Source: CAWJJM01 sp963843275 (GTDB lineage Bacteria > Acidobacteriota > Thermoanaerobaculia > Multivoradales > JBCCEF01). Taken from it: DNA of 64,000 bases. Shown piece after piece: positions 1 to 9,479 of the stretch (positions within the stretch are counted from its first letter, which is position 1; each line of letters starts with the position of its first letter). A program made the translations under genes and the position numbers. Location: contig CAWJJM010000010.1 in the NCBI GenBank assembly GCA_963843275.1, positions 434,001 through 498,000 on the forward strand. The letters run 5' to 3'. Under the pieces are notes generated by a model. The model saw nothing but the letters and a program-made list of their open reading frames with translations, did not search any database and was not told where the DNA came from.

Positions 1-2
1 GC

Positions 3-725
3 GCCGACATGGTCATCGGGACGCGGCCGATCGGCGAGATCGCCCACTTCAGCCGGCTCAAGAAGCTCCTGCAGCGCCTCGGGAGCTGGGTGGTGCGCAA
101 GTCGAGCGGCATGGAGGTGGAGGACGCCCCGAGCGGCTTCCGCGCGCTGAGCCGCGAGGCGGCGTTGCGGATGAACGTCTTCAGCCGCTACACCTACACG
201 CTGGAGACCATCATCCAGGCGGGCCAGGTCGGGATCGCCGTCGAGACGGTACCGATCCGCGTCAACGAGGACCTGCGGCCCTCGCGCCTGGTCCGCAGCG
301 TCCCCGCCTACGTCGTGCGGTCGGTCCTCACCATCGTGCGCATCTTCATCACCTACCGGCCGTTCCGCACCTTCATGGCCCTCGGCTCGGTGCTCCTGCT
401 CGCCGGCGTCGCCCTCGGCGTGCGCTTCCTGGTCCACTACCTCACCACCGGCGGCGCCGGGATGGTGCAGTCGCTGATCCTCGCCGCGGTGCTGCTGCTG
501 ATGGGCTTCCAGCTCGCCCTGTTGGGCGTGCTGGCGGACCTCGTCGCCGTCAACCGCAAGCTCCTCGAGGACGTCCAGTTCCGACTGCGGCGCCAGACGT
601 TGCCGCCCCCCGCCGGAGCGGCCGACCGGACGGGCGGACCGGCGCCGTCCCCGTCGGCGGTCGCCGGGCCTCCGGCCGGGGACGCCGCCGAGCGGATCGC
701 GGCGCGCGCCCGGGGCGGCCGCTAG
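3..725 (+). CDS. Glycosyltransferase family 2 (DPM1-like), 3' part only
   Basis: The gene is cut by the window edge: the frame is open from base 3 and reads into residues A-D before the first methionine at base 9, so the catalytic N-terminal half is missing. The visible part has the end of the GT2 fold (motif DAPSGFRALS, then YTYTLETI and a PIRVN strand), followed by two predicted membrane helices at about residues 120-143 and 152-178 of the visible part and a basic, proline-rich tail. This layout is usual for polyprenyl-phosphate mannosyl/glucosyltransferases that load a sugar onto a lipid carrier at the inner face of the membrane. The next gene follows after 15 bases and is also a glycan-modification gene. 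The sugar and acceptor cannot be inferred. Confidence 0.8.
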   Translation, partial: ADMVIGTRPIGEIAHFSRLKKLLQRLGSWVVRKSSGMEVEDAPSGFRALSREAALRMNVFSRYTYTLETIIQAGQVGIAVETVPIRVNEDLRPSRLVRSVPAYVVRSVLTIVRIFITYRPFRTFMALGSVLLLAGVALGVRFLVHYLTTGGAGMVQSLILAAVLLLMGFQLALLGVLADLVAVNRKLLEDVQFRLRRQTLPPPAGAADRTGGPAPSPSAVAGPPAGDAAERIAARARGGR

Positions 726-740
726 CCTCGGGGCACCACC

Positions 741-1979
741 ATGCGCGACGGCGATCGGGGAGCGCCGGCGGCGGGCCGGGAGCCGGCGGTCGTCATCGTC
801 AACCAGCACGGCGACAACCGGGGCGACGAGGCCGCGATGCGGGCCATGGTTCGGCGCATCGCCGCCGAGCTTCCCGGCTGCCGGTTCACCGTGGTCCACC
901 AGTTCGCCGACCCTGGAAGCGAGGTCGATCCGGGCGTCCCCGTCACCTACCTGCCGCTCCGCCTCCCGGCGATCGAGGCCGCCCGGCTGGTGCTCTTTGC
1001 GGCGCTCCGCGCGGCGGGGCTCGAGGTCCGGCGCCTCCCCGGCCGTCGGGGACGGCGCGTGGTCGAGGCCTACCGCCGCGCCCGCCTGGTCGTCTCCGCC
1101 CCCGGCGGGCCCTACTTCGGCGACACCTACTCGAACCACGAGGTCGTCCACTGGTTCTACGTCTGGCTGGCGGTGGCGCTGTCGCGCCCGGTGGTCCTGT
1201 ACGCTCCCTCGGTGGGCCCGTTCCGGCACCGGCTGCTCAACCCGTTGCGCAGGCGGGGCTTCCGCTGGTTCGAGTCGGTCACCCTGCGGGAGGAGATCTC
1301 CGCCGGGATGCTCCGGGAGCTCACCGGCGGCACGGTGCCGGCCGAGGTCACCGCCGACTCGGCGCTCCAGGAGGGGTCGGCGACCGCTTCCCGCGACGGG
1401 TGGGTCCCGGACGGAGACCCGGGCCTGCTGCTGGTGGTCTCGGTCCGTCGCCCCGGCGGCGGGCGCGACGCCGCGCACGACGACGCCGTCGTCGCCGCCC
1501 TCCGGGCCGCTTGCCGCCGGGTCCGGCTCCACGTCGTCTTCCTGCCCCAGCTCCACGGCCCCCGCCACCGCGACCAGCCGTACCTCGAAGCGCTGGCGCG
1601 CCGGGTGGAGGGCGCCGCCTCGGTGCGGGTCGTCGCGGAGGACCGCCTCGACAGCGACGGCCAGCGGGCGCTCGTCGCCGCCGCCGACCTGGTGATCGCC
1701 GGCCGCTACCACCCCGCAGTGTTCTCCGTGGCGGCCGCCACGCCGGTTCTCGTCATCCCCTACGAGCACAAGGCTTGGGGGCTGGCCGAGGCGGCGGGGA
1801 TCGACGCGTGGGCGGTGGACGTCAGCGAAGCCGCCGGCGACCGGCTGGCGGTCGCCCTCGACCGACTGCTCGATTCCCTCGACGAGGTCCGGGGGCGGAT
1901 CGAGGCACGCCGCGACGGCCTGGTGCGCGCCGCCCGCCGCAGCACCGCGGTGGCCCTCGCAGCGCTGGGGGGACCCTGA
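741..1979 (+). CDS. Polysaccharide pyruvyl transferase family protein
   Basis: This 412-residue protein has the family pattern of polysaccharide pyruvyl transferases: an N-terminal Rossmann-like strand with NQHGDNRGDEA (about residues 21-31), a central glycine-rich APGGPYFG segment, and the C-terminal signature GRYHPAVFSVAAATPVLVIP followed by Y-x-H-K (about residues 321-346). Known members transfer pyruvate from phosphoenolpyruvate to hydroxyls of exopolysaccharide sugars, giving pyruvate ketals; some relatives act as sugar transferases or in other ways. It lies between a lipid-carrier glycosyltransferase and an asparagine-synthase-like gene and ends one base before the latter, so it is probably part of one glycan-modifying operon. 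The substrate is not predictable. Confidence 0.82.
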   Translation: MRDGDRGAPAAGREPAVVIVNQHGDNRGDEAAMRAMVRRIAAELPGCRFTVVHQFADPGSEVDPGVPVTYLPLRLPAIEAARLVLFAALRAAGLEVRRLPGRRGRRVVEAYRRARLVVSAPGGPYFGDTYSNHEVVHWFYVWLAVALSRPVVLYAPSVGPFRHRLLNPLRRRGFRWFESVTLREEISAGMLRELTGGTVPAEVTADSALQEGSATASRDGWVPDGDPGLLLVVSVRRPGGGRDAAHDDAVVAALRAACRRVRLHVVFLPQLHGPRHRDQPYLEALARRVEGAASVRVVAEDRLDSDGQRALVAAADLVIAGRYHPAVFSVAAATPVLVIPYEHKAWGLAEAAGIDAWAVDVSEAAGDRLAVALDRLLDSLDEVRGRIEARRDGLVRAARRSTAVALAALGGP

Positions 1980-1980
1980 C

Positions 1981-3786
1981 GTGCACGTTCTCGCCGCCGT
2001 CGTCGGAGCCCCCGCGGAGGTCGCCGACGGCATCCTCCGGCGTCACCGCGGCGCCGGCCGCACGGTCGCCGTGGCGACGACCGCCGGCGGGGGCGTCTCG
2101 AGCCTCCTCCGGGTGGGCGGCGACACGGCGGTCGTCGCGACCTGGGAGTCCCGCCACGGGCGGATCGCCGCCTTCGGATCGAGCGTCGAAGGGTTGGCGC
2201 GGTCCCAGCTCGCCCGGGAGGTCGACCGCGCCCTCGAGGGGTCCGCCGTCTCCCCGCCGGCGAGCGACCTCGTCGCCCTCTGCCTGCACCCGGAAGGCGC
2301 GGTCACCGCCGTCGCGGGCCACGGGGCCCATCGCCTCCACCGGCGGCGGCTCGCGGGCGGTGGCTGGGTGGTCTCGAACCACCTGGCGACCGTCGCCCTG
2401 GCGGGCGATGCCGCCCCGGTGGACCGGACGCGTGAGGACTTCTTCCTCGGTTTCGGCTTCTTCCCCGACGGCCGCACACCGTATCGCGGGGTCGACGTCC
2501 TCCCGCCCGGCACGGTGTGGCGGACCGATGGGGACGCGCCCACCCGGCTGGCGCTGGCCGCGCCGGCCCCCGAGCGGGAGGAGCACACCGGCTCGGAGCT
2601 CCTCGACCTGCTGCTCACCGCCACCGGCCGCCGCGCCGCCGGCCGCGACCACCATGCCGTGCTCCTCGGCGGCTTCGACTCGGCGCTGGTGTGCGCCCTC
2701 CTCCGGCGGCTCGGCAAGTCGGTGACCGCCTTCACCTTCGACTTCGGCGACGCGAGGCTCAACCAGGCCAACGTCGACCTGGTGCAGCGCAGCCTGGAGC
2801 TCGAGCACGTCTGGGTCCCGGTCGACCCCGAGCGCATGCGCGAGGCGCTGAGGGGGCTGCCGGACCGGGTCAACGGTCCGGGAGCGCAGCCCCACTACCA
2901 GCTCCACACCGTGCTCGCCTGCGAGGACATCGCGGCGCGGGGCTTCCCGCTCGTCTTCACCGGGGACGGCTGCGACGCCGCTTTCCTCGGCTACCCCACG
3001 GTCAACCGCCGTTCGCATCTCAACCGGTCGCTCCGCCGGCTGCCGCGCTGGTCCAGCCGGGCGCTCCTCCGCCTGCTCGGGCTGTCGCCGGTCGAGCGCC
3101 GGCTCGGCCACGTGGCCCGGATGGGGCGCTCGGCGCTGCGGGCGTCGTTGCTGCCGTGGCCCGCCGGCGGCCACCTCCCCAGCCAGTACCTCGACGCGCG
3201 CAGCCTGCGCCGCCTCCGGCTCGATCCACCGCCCGCGCAGGAGGAGGCCGTGGAGGCCGTCCGGCTGCGCCTGGCCGCCGGCCTCGACGACCTCCACCCC
3301 ACCCGCCTCGCCTTCGCCGGCAACGCCGCGACCGGCGCCAGCCGGGTCAAGGTCGACGGCGCCGTCCTGCACACCGGGCTGGCGCAGTTCACGCCGTACG
3401 GCGACCCCGTCCTTCGCGAAGCCGTCCACCGGCTGCCCGTCGAGTCGTTGCGCCCCGCGAAGAGCCGCTTCGGGAGCATCGGGAAGGAGGCGCTGATCGA
3501 GGAGGTCCTGCGGCACGATCTGCTGCCCCGCGAGGTCGTTCTCCAACCCAAGGCCTCCCCGTCCACCTCGCCGATCGACGCCTGGTACGCGGGCCCGCTG
3601 CGCCCCACGGTCTACGAGCTGCTCGACGGCCTGCCGTTCCGGTACGACCGCCGCTACGTCGAGGAGATCCTCGCCCCGAAGGCGGTCGAGGACTGGTACC
3701 GGCGGCGGGTGGCGCTGTCGCCCCACGCCTTCCAGGCGATCGGCCTGCTGGCCTCGTACGCCGCCTTCACGGGGCGGTCGACGTGA
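1981..3786 (+). CDS. Asparagine synthase-like protein lacking the glutaminase cysteine
   Basis: The 601-residue protein is the size of a class B asparagine synthetase. Its C-terminal synthetase half is recognisable: a PP-loop-type segment LLGGFDSAL (about residues 223-231, where SGGxDS is usual) and a VFTGDGCDAAFLGYP segment resembling the TGxGxDExFxGYP of the family. The N-terminal half looks like a worn Ntn-glutaminase domain: the protein starts V/M-H-V, so the nucleophilic Cys that must follow the start is absent. I infer an ATP-dependent amidotransferase-like enzyme that uses ammonia or another amine, perhaps amidating a sugar or uronate made in this cluster. It begins with GTG one base after the previous stop, and its stop overlaps the next start in a GTGA. 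Confidence 0.75.
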   Translation: MHVLAAVVGAPAEVADGILRRHRGAGRTVAVATTAGGGVSSLLRVGGDTAVVATWESRHGRIAAFGSSVEGLARSQLAREVDRALEGSAVSPPASDLVALCLHPEGAVTAVAGHGAHRLHRRRLAGGGWVVSNHLATVALAGDAAPVDRTREDFFLGFGFFPDGRTPYRGVDVLPPGTVWRTDGDAPTRLALAAPAPEREEHTGSELLDLLLTATGRRAAGRDHHAVLLGGFDSALVCALLRRLGKSVTAFTFDFGDARLNQANVDLVQRSLELEHVWVPVDPERMREALRGLPDRVNGPGAQPHYQLHTVLACEDIAARGFPLVFTGDGCDAAFLGYPTVNRRSHLNRSLRRLPRWSSRALLRLLGLSPVERRLGHVARMGRSALRASLLPWPAGGHLPSQYLDARSLRRLRLDPPPAQEEAVEAVRLRLAAGLDDLHPTRLAFAGNAATGASRVKVDGAVLHTGLAQFTPYGDPVLREAVHRLPVESLRPAKSRFGSIGKEALIEEVLRHDLLPREVVLQPKASPSTSPIDAWYAGPLRPTVYELLDGLPFRYDRRYVEEILAPKAVEDWYRRRVALSPHAFQAIGLLASYAAFTGRST

Positions 3787-4751
3787 CCGCGACGCCCCGG
3801 TCCCGCCGCGGCCTCCTGCAGGGCGCGGCCGGCATCGTCACCACCGGCGCGATCCTCCTCTACCTCTGGCACCGCCGGGCGGAGCTGGTCCAACTCGTCG
3901 CAGTCCCCGCGGACCAGGTGGTCCTGGTCGCCCTGTTGTTCGCGATCGGACACTGGCTCAACTCGCTGGAGTTCTGGCTCCTCTACCGGCGGTTGCGCAC
4001 CCCGATCGGGGCCACCGAGAACTGGCTGCTGTTCACCGCCGGACAGCTGCTCAACCACGTCCCGGGCCGGGTCGGGACGCTCTACCGTCTCGAGTACCTG
4101 CGGAGCGTCCACGCCGTCTCCTATGCACGGTCCGCCAGCGTCTACGCGACCGACCTCGTGATCACCGCCCTGGCCTGCGGCGCCCTCGGGCTGACGGGAA
4201 CGTCCCTGGTCGGAGGCTGGCACGACCGGGCGGGGCTCCCCGTGCTGGCCACCTTCGCCGTGCTCCTGGTCGCGGCGACGGCGGCGCTGTTCGTGCGGCT
4301 GCCGTTCGCGCGCGGCGACGGCCGGTTGGCACGGACCTGGGAGTCGTTCCGTTCCGGCTGGCGGGAGATCACCGCGGCGCCGGGCGCGGCGGCGGCGGTG
4401 GCGGCACTCGAGGCCGCCAAGTACCTCCTCGCCGCCTGGCGGATGCAGATCGCGTTCTCCTGGATCGGCCTCGAGGCGAAGCTGCCGTTCTTCCTGGTGC
4501 TGGCCGCGGTGACCGGCGTGGTGACGTTCCTCGCCTTCACGCCCGCCGCGATGGGGCTGCGGGAGCTCGCGATCGGGGCCGCCGCCGCCCTCCTCGGCGC
4601 CGACCTCGACCAGAGCCTCCTCGGCGCCACGCTGGAGCGCGCGGTCCTGCTCGTGCTCACCGGACTGCTCGGCGGGATCGGGCTCCTCTACACCGCACAT
4701 CGACTGAGCCTCGCCCGCGGCGCCAGAGCGCTCGCCGACCCCGCCGACTGA
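3783..4751 (+). CDS. Flippase-like integral membrane protein (UPF0104 / LPG synthase TM type)
   Basis: About 322 residues from a GTG that overlaps the upstream stop (GTGA). The protein is mostly hydrophobic with about eight predicted helices, and contains the short signatures seen in the flippase-like domain family: LLFTAGQLLNHVPGRVGTLYR near residues 86-106 and FLAFTPAAMGLRELAIGAAA near residues 250-269, both of which resemble the P-G-x-x-G and P-x-G-x-G-x-x-E motifs of lysylphosphatidylglycerol-synthase transmembrane relatives. Members are often found in glycolipid and polysaccharide loci and are suspected to move lipid-linked sugars, though few are biochemically proven. The reading frame is open far upstream of the chosen start, but that extension overlaps the asparagine-synthase gene and is not credible. 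Confidence 0.72.
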   Translation: MTATPRSRRGLLQGAAGIVTTGAILLYLWHRRAELVQLVAVPADQVVLVALLFAIGHWLNSLEFWLLYRRLRTPIGATENWLLFTAGQLLNHVPGRVGTLYRLEYLRSVHAVSYARSASVYATDLVITALACGALGLTGTSLVGGWHDRAGLPVLATFAVLLVAATAALFVRLPFARGDGRLARTWESFRSGWREITAAPGAAAAVAALEAAKYLLAAWRMQIAFSWIGLEAKLPFFLVLAAVTGVVTFLAFTPAAMGLRELAIGAAAALLGADLDQSLLGATLERAVLLVLTGLLGGIGLLYTAHRLSLARGARALADPAD

Positions 4752-4754
4752 CCG

Positions 4755-6242
4755 ATGAGCCGGCCCGCACAGCCACCCGGTGGCATCGCGTTCGTGGCCA
4801 GCGCCCTCTTGGTCGCCGTCCCCTTCCTCGTCGTCACCTTCCCGCCGGCCGCGGACCTGGCGCAGCACGTGGCGCAGGTGCGGCTGTTCGCGGAGGCGAT
4901 GGGCGGCGGGTCGCCGTACGCGGTGCAGTGGGCGACGCCGTACAGCCTCGTCTACCTGATCTTCGGGCTGGCTTGGGCGGCGGTGGGGCCGCTGGCCGCG
5001 GGGCGGGTGGGACTGCTGGTCGTGGCGGTGCTCTGGGTGGGGGCGGTCCACCTGCTGGCGGCTGGGCGCGGACGGCCGGTGGCGGCGGCGGTTCTCGCCA
5101 GCGTGCTGGTCTTCTCGCAGAGCCTCTACTGGGGGTTCGCCCCGTTCCTCCTCGGCTGGCCCGCGTTCGTGCTCTGGTTCCTGCTCAGCGTGCGCCGCGC
5201 GCCGCCGCGCGGGGGCGCCGCCGGCGAAGCGGCGCTGTTCCTCGGCGGCGCCGCGCTGCTCTACGTCAGCCACGCCCTGTGGCTCGCCGCCGGGATCGGC
5301 TGGCTGGCCGTCGAAGCGGTCGCCTTCCGTCGCCCCTGGCGTCGTCTGCTGCCACGGCTCGCCGGGGTGGCGCCGGTGGCCGTGGCGGCGGCGGTCTGGT
5401 TCGCCCACCTCTCGGGCAGCGCCTTCTCGACGCCGCCCCTGTGGGTCTTCCCGCTGCGCCGCCTCGACCCCCGGTGGTGGGTGGAGGCGGCCTTCGGCGG
5501 CCTGCGCGGCAACCTCGAGACCCTGGGGCTGGTGGCGATCCTCGGCTGGCTGCTGGCCGCCTTCCTCACCCACCGCGACGACCTGCGCGAGCGGTCCGAC
5601 CCGGCCCTGGCGCTGCTCGGCGCGACCTTTCTCGCCGTCGTCCTCCTCGGGCCCGACAAGTACACCAACACCATCGAGTTCGACACCCGCTGGATGCCTC
5701 CCGCCCTGGTCGCGCTGCTGCTCGCGGCCCCGGCGCCGCGGCTGCGGCCGGGAGCCGCCCGCGCCCTCGCCGCGGCGGCGCTGGCCGTCTGGGTCCTGGT
5801 GACCGCCCTGACCTGGCGGCGCTTCGAGCGGGTCGACCTCTCCGGCCTGCGACCGGCGCTGGCCGCGCTGCCCGCGGCGCCCCGGGTGCTGGGGCTCGAC
5901 TACCGGCGCACCAGCCGCTGGATCGACCACCAGCCCTTCCTGCAGACCTTCGCCTGGGCGCAGGTGCTGCACGGCGGGACGCTCAACTTCTCGTTCGCCG
6001 ACTTCCCGCCCAGCCCGGTGGTCTACGCGCCGCCGCGCCGGGCGCCGTGGACCGGCGGCCTGGAGTGGTACCCGGACCGGCTGCGCTCGACCGACCTCGC
6101 CTGGTTCGACTACCTGCTGGTCGACGCCCCGCCGCCGCTGCACGACCGCATCGCCGCCGACCCCCAGGTGGAGCCGGTCACCGCCGACGGCTTCTGGCGC
6201 CTCTACCGCCTCCGCCACCCGCCGCCGCCTCCGCCCGGCTGA
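4755..6242 (+). CDS. Polytopic membrane protein of unknown function
   Basis: The 495-residue product begins three bases after the preceding stop. It has roughly ten hydrophobic segments over the first 370 residues and a soluble C-terminal part of about 120 residues (from near DYRRTSRWIDHQPF onwards). An aspartate-bearing segment, PPAADLAQH, follows the first helix, reminiscent of the first extracytoplasmic loop of GT-C glycosyltransferases, but no family motif is certain. It sits at the end of a glycan-processing operon, so a role as a membrane glycosyltransferase or sugar ligase is possible. I do not recognise a named family. Confidence 0.7.
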   Translation: MSRPAQPPGGIAFVASALLVAVPFLVVTFPPAADLAQHVAQVRLFAEAMGGGSPYAVQWATPYSLVYLIFGLAWAAVGPLAAGRVGLLVVAVLWVGAVHLLAAGRGRPVAAAVLASVLVFSQSLYWGFAPFLLGWPAFVLWFLLSVRRAPPRGGAAGEAALFLGGAALLYVSHALWLAAGIGWLAVEAVAFRRPWRRLLPRLAGVAPVAVAAAVWFAHLSGSAFSTPPLWVFPLRRLDPRWWVEAAFGGLRGNLETLGLVAILGWLLAAFLTHRDDLRERSDPALALLGATFLAVVLLGPDKYTNTIEFDTRWMPPALVALLLAAPAPRLRPGAARALAAAALAVWVLVTALTWRRFERVDLSGLRPALAALPAAPRVLGLDYRRTSRWIDHQPFLQTFAWAQVLHGGTLNFSFADFPPSPVVYAPPRRAPWTGGLEWYPDRLRSTDLAWFDYLLVDAPPPLHDRIAADPQVEPVTADGFWRLYRLRHPPPPPPG

Positions 6243-6293
6243 GCGGAGCCGGAGGAAGGGCCGCGACGCCCGGGACGCGCCCGCCCCCGCCGT

Positions 6294-7166
6294 TCAGCCG
6301 CCGTAGACGATCCAGACGACCGCCGCGCCCCACAGGATCAGGTTGAGCAGGAACGGGCGGTCGGTGAGCAGCGCCTCGGTGGGGCTCTCCTCGCCGGGAT
6401 GCTGGTAGACCAGGTAGAGGTAGCGGAAGATCCCGAAGAGCACCAGCGGGATGGTGTAGACCAGGTTCTGGGTGTCGTACTTCTCGGTCGTCTCGGGGGC
6501 GACCGCGTAGAGGGCGTAGGAGACCACGGCCGAGGCGGTCACCACGTTGATCATCTGGTCGAGGAAGGCCGGGCTGTAGTGGCTCAGCACCTGGCGCTGG
6601 TCGCGGGCCCGCTCGTCGAGCAGCTCGAGCTCGTGGCGGCGCTTCGAGGCAGCGAGGAAGAGCGCCAGGAAGATGGTGCACAGCAGCAGCCAGCGCGACA
6701 CCTCGACGCCGACGGCGGCGCCGCCGCCCAGCACCCGCAGCACGAAGCCGACCGAGATCAGCAGGACGTCGAGGATGACCACCTCCTTCAGCCCCATGCT
6801 GTAGAGGAGGTTCTGGGCCAGGTAGAGGGCGAGGATCAGCGCGAAGGCGGGCCCCAGCCACAGCGCCACCGCCACGGCCACCGCCCCCAGCAGGGCGGCG
6901 GCCGCCGCCGCCAGTGAAGCTGGTAGTGTTCCCGCCGCGATCGGACGGTGGCGCTTCAACGGGTGGTGGCGGTCGCTCTCGCGGTCCCGCAGGTCGTTGA
7001 ACAGGTAGACGGCGCTCGACGCGGCGCAGAAGGCGCCGAAGGCGGCCAGGCCGCGGCCCACCAGCGCGCCCGACAGCAGGCCGTGGGCGAAGACCAGCGG
7101 CGCCAGCACGAAGAGGTTCTTCGCCCATTGGGCCGGGCGCATGGAGCGCAGGAGACCTCGGAGCAT
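6294..7166 (-). CDS. UbiA-family prenyltransferase, decaprenyl-phosphate phosphoribosyltransferase-like
   Basis: A 290-residue integral membrane prenyltransferase with about nine helices. The first aspartate-rich motif N-D-L-R-D-R-E-S-D (about residues 48-56) followed by HPLKRHRPIA is characteristic of the UbiA superfamily and matches the subgroup that transfers phosphoribose to polyprenyl phosphate; a second conserved region contains YSMGLKEVVILDVLLIS. Members give decaprenylphosphoryl-5-phosphoribose, the arabinose donor precursor in mycobacteria; in Gram-negative bacteria the role is less clear. The ATG at 7166 was chosen because conserved sequence (RSMRPAQWAKNLFVLAPL) follows at once. A TACAAT box ends seven bases upstream and there is no ribosome binding site, suggesting a leaderless mRNA. 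Its start codon interlocks with that of the divergent gene (CATG at 7164-7167). Confidence 0.82.
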   Translation of the reverse strand: MLRGLLRSMRPAQWAKNLFVLAPLVFAHGLLSGALVGRGLAAFGAFCAASSAVYLFNDLRDRESDRHHPLKRHRPIAAGTLPASLAAAAAALLGAVAVAVALWLGPAFALILALYLAQNLLYSMGLKEVVILDVLLISVGFVLRVLGGGAAVGVEVSRWLLLCTIFLALFLAASKRRHELELLDERARDQRQVLSHYSPAFLDQMINVVTASAVVSYALYAVAPETTEKYDTQNLVYTIPLVLFGIFRYLYLVYQHPGEESPTEALLTDRPFLLNLILWGAAVVWIVYGG

Positions 7167-9479
7167 GGCGGGTATTGTACGGACAGGCGACGGGGCTCCG
7201 ACAGCGCGGTCCGCCCTGCGCCGTCCCGAGACCTGGATCGCCCTCGCCCTGCTGGCGATCTGGCTCTGGGTGACCGTGCCCCTCGGCCTCGGCCAGCGCA
7301 CCCTGTTCTTTCGCGACGTCCTCGGCAACCACTTCGCGCTCAAGGCCTTCGGAGCCGCCGAGCTCGCGGCGGGGCGGATCCCGGCCTTCAACCCCACCCT
7401 GGGCCTCGGCCAGCCCTTCCGCGGCAACCCCAGCGCGCTCGCCTTCTACCCCGACAACCTGCTCTACCTGGTGCTGCCGTTGTGGAGCGCCTTCAACCTC
7501 CACTACGCGCTGCACTGGCTGCTCGCTCTGCTGACCATGTGGGCGCTGGCGCGCCAGCTCGGCCAGTCGCCGGCCGCGGCGCTGCTGGCGGGCGCCACCT
7601 ACGCCGGCTGCGGGGTGGTGTTGAGCTGCCTGAGCTTCTACAACCTGATCGCGGTGGTCGCCTGGTGGCCGCTCGTCCTGCTCGGCGCCGCCCGCGGCGG
7701 CCGGCGGGGCATCGCGTTGGGCGGGCTGGCCTGCGGCCTGGCGCTGCTCGCCGGCGAGCCGCTCACCGCCGCGCTGGGGATGGCGCCGGTCCTGCTGGTC
7801 GCGGCCCGCCGCCACGGTACCCTGCGGGGCCTCGGCGTCGCCTTCGCCGTCGGTGCGGTCGGGCTCGCCGTCGCCGCGCCGCAGATGGTCGCCACCCTGC
7901 GCGTCCTCGACTTCACCTTCCGCGGCGCCCACGGCATGACCTCCGAGCAGGTCACGATGTTCGCCCTGCAACCGCTGCGCTTCCTCGAGCTGTTCGTCCC
8001 GCTGCCCTTCGGCTGGCCGCTCGACGTCGGGCCCCACGGCTGGTGGCTGGGCGCCTCCGAGGCCAACCTCTCCTACTACCTCAGCCTCTACGCCGGGGTG
8101 GTGGGCCTGCTGCTCGCCCTGCTCGCGGTGCGGCGGCGGCCCGTCTGGGCGGCGCTGGCGGCGGCCGGCCTGCTCTTCGCCTGGCTCTGGGGGGGCCAGG
8201 GCGCGCTGCTCGAGCGCCTCACGGGCGGGCTGTTCCGCTTCCCGCAGCGCTTCCTGTTCTGGTACGCGCTGGCGCTGCCGTTGCTCGCCGGCTGGGGGCT
8301 CGACGCCAGCGCCGAGCGCCGGCGCGGCGCGGTGCGGGCGGCGCTGGGCGGGGCGATCGGCTGCGCCCTCCTCGCCGCCGTCGGCGCCGTCCTGCGGCCC
8401 CGCCTCCTGGCGAGCTGGCCGGCCGACCCCGGGGCGCCGCCTTCTCGCCCCGCGCCATGGTCTCGACCCAGTCCGTCGTCTGGATCGCCTACCTCCTCGC
8501 CGCCGCGGCGCTGCTCGCCGCCGCGGCCTGGGCCCTGCGCCGGGGGTGGCCGGCGCTGCTGGTCGCGCTGCAGGTCGCCGCCCTGCTGCAGCTCGCGCCG
8601 CTGGTGCGGACCGCGCCCACCGCGGCCTTCCGCACCCCGCCGTGGGTGGAACGCCTGGGGGCCGGCGCGGCCGTCTTCAACACCCTCACCCCGCGCCCCA
8701 CCTGGGAGCCGCCGCCGTCGTACCGCCAGCCGCCGGGGACGCGGGCGCGGAACCGGGTGCGCCTCGGCCTCGACCTCGAGCCGGCACCCGGCCTGCTCGC
8801 CGGGCTGACCTACCCGCTGTGGCCGGACGTCGAGGGCTTCACTTCGCCGCTGTACACGCTGCTGGTCAGCCACCTCGCCCGCGACGGCTGGGAGGTGCGT
8901 GGCCGTTGGCTGCGGGTGACCGGCGTCGACGCCCTCGTCACCCACGCGGTGCCGCGCCCGCTGCCGGCCGACCTGGCGCTCCTCGACCGCGTGTCGCGCG
9001 ACGGGGCGGACACCTTCCTGTGGGCAGTGCGGGACGCCGCCCCGCCCGCCTGGTGGCCGCGGCGGCTGGTGGCGGCCCGCGGACCGTTGTCGGCGCTCGA
9101 GGCCGTCGGGCGGCTGCCCGACCCCGTCGCCACCGCCGTGGTGCCGCAGGTGGTGCCGCAGGACCGCGACGGCGCGGTGCGGCTCCTGCGCGCCGCGCCC
9201 GACCGGCTCGAGCTCGCGGTGCGCAGCCGCGACGGCGGCGTGGCGGTCGTCCAGCGTACCTACCACCCCCTGCTCCGCGCCCGCAGCGACGACGGGCGCG
9301 CCCTCTCCACCTTTCCCGCGGACCTCACCCTGCTCGGCGTCCTCGTCCCCCCCGGGGAGCACCGCGTGACCGTGTCGGTGAGCGGCTGGCCGGAGGCGCT
9401 GGCCGGGGCCCTCGCCGCGGCGGTCGCGCTCGCGGCCCTCGCCGCGGCGGCGTGGCGCGGGCGGACCCCGGCGCGATGA
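7165..9479 (+). CDS. YfhO-like membrane protein, copy 1 (one frameshift near 8427-8434)
   Basis: The protein should be about 771 residues: a large membrane domain with about twelve helices followed by a soluble C-terminal domain and a last helix. Early conserved segments (FFRDVLGNHFALK, FNPTLGLGQPFRGNP) are shared with the next gene, so the two are tandem paralogues. The family resembles YfhO-type GT-C-like proteins implicated in glycosylating cell-wall polymers. The frame beginning at 7165 runs until a CCCCGGGG run at 8427-8434; beyond it the membrane and soluble coding continues in the -1 frame (MVSTQSVVWIAYLL) to the stop at 9479. One missing base in the run restores a full protein, so an assembly error or recent mutation is likely. 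An AGGAG lies ten bases before the ATG. Confidence 0.68.
7174..7179 (-). promoter_or_regulatory. Putative -10 box (TACAAT) for the UbiA gene
   Basis: On the minus strand TACAAT is followed by seven bases and the ATG at 7166. With normal -10 to start-site spacing, transcription would begin at or next to the A of ATG. No -35 consensus is seen 16-18 bases upstream. The box lies inside the first codons of the divergent membrane-protein gene. Confidence 0.4.

Noticed and set aside
3654..6218. Long minus-strand open frame opposite the flippase-like and membrane protein genes
   Set aside because: Composition is Gln/Arg/Glu/Gly without motifs, as expected for antisense of GC-rich coding DNA. Similar frames at 1822-3726, 9260-12004, 11334-13385 and 43436-45373 were dropped for the same reason.
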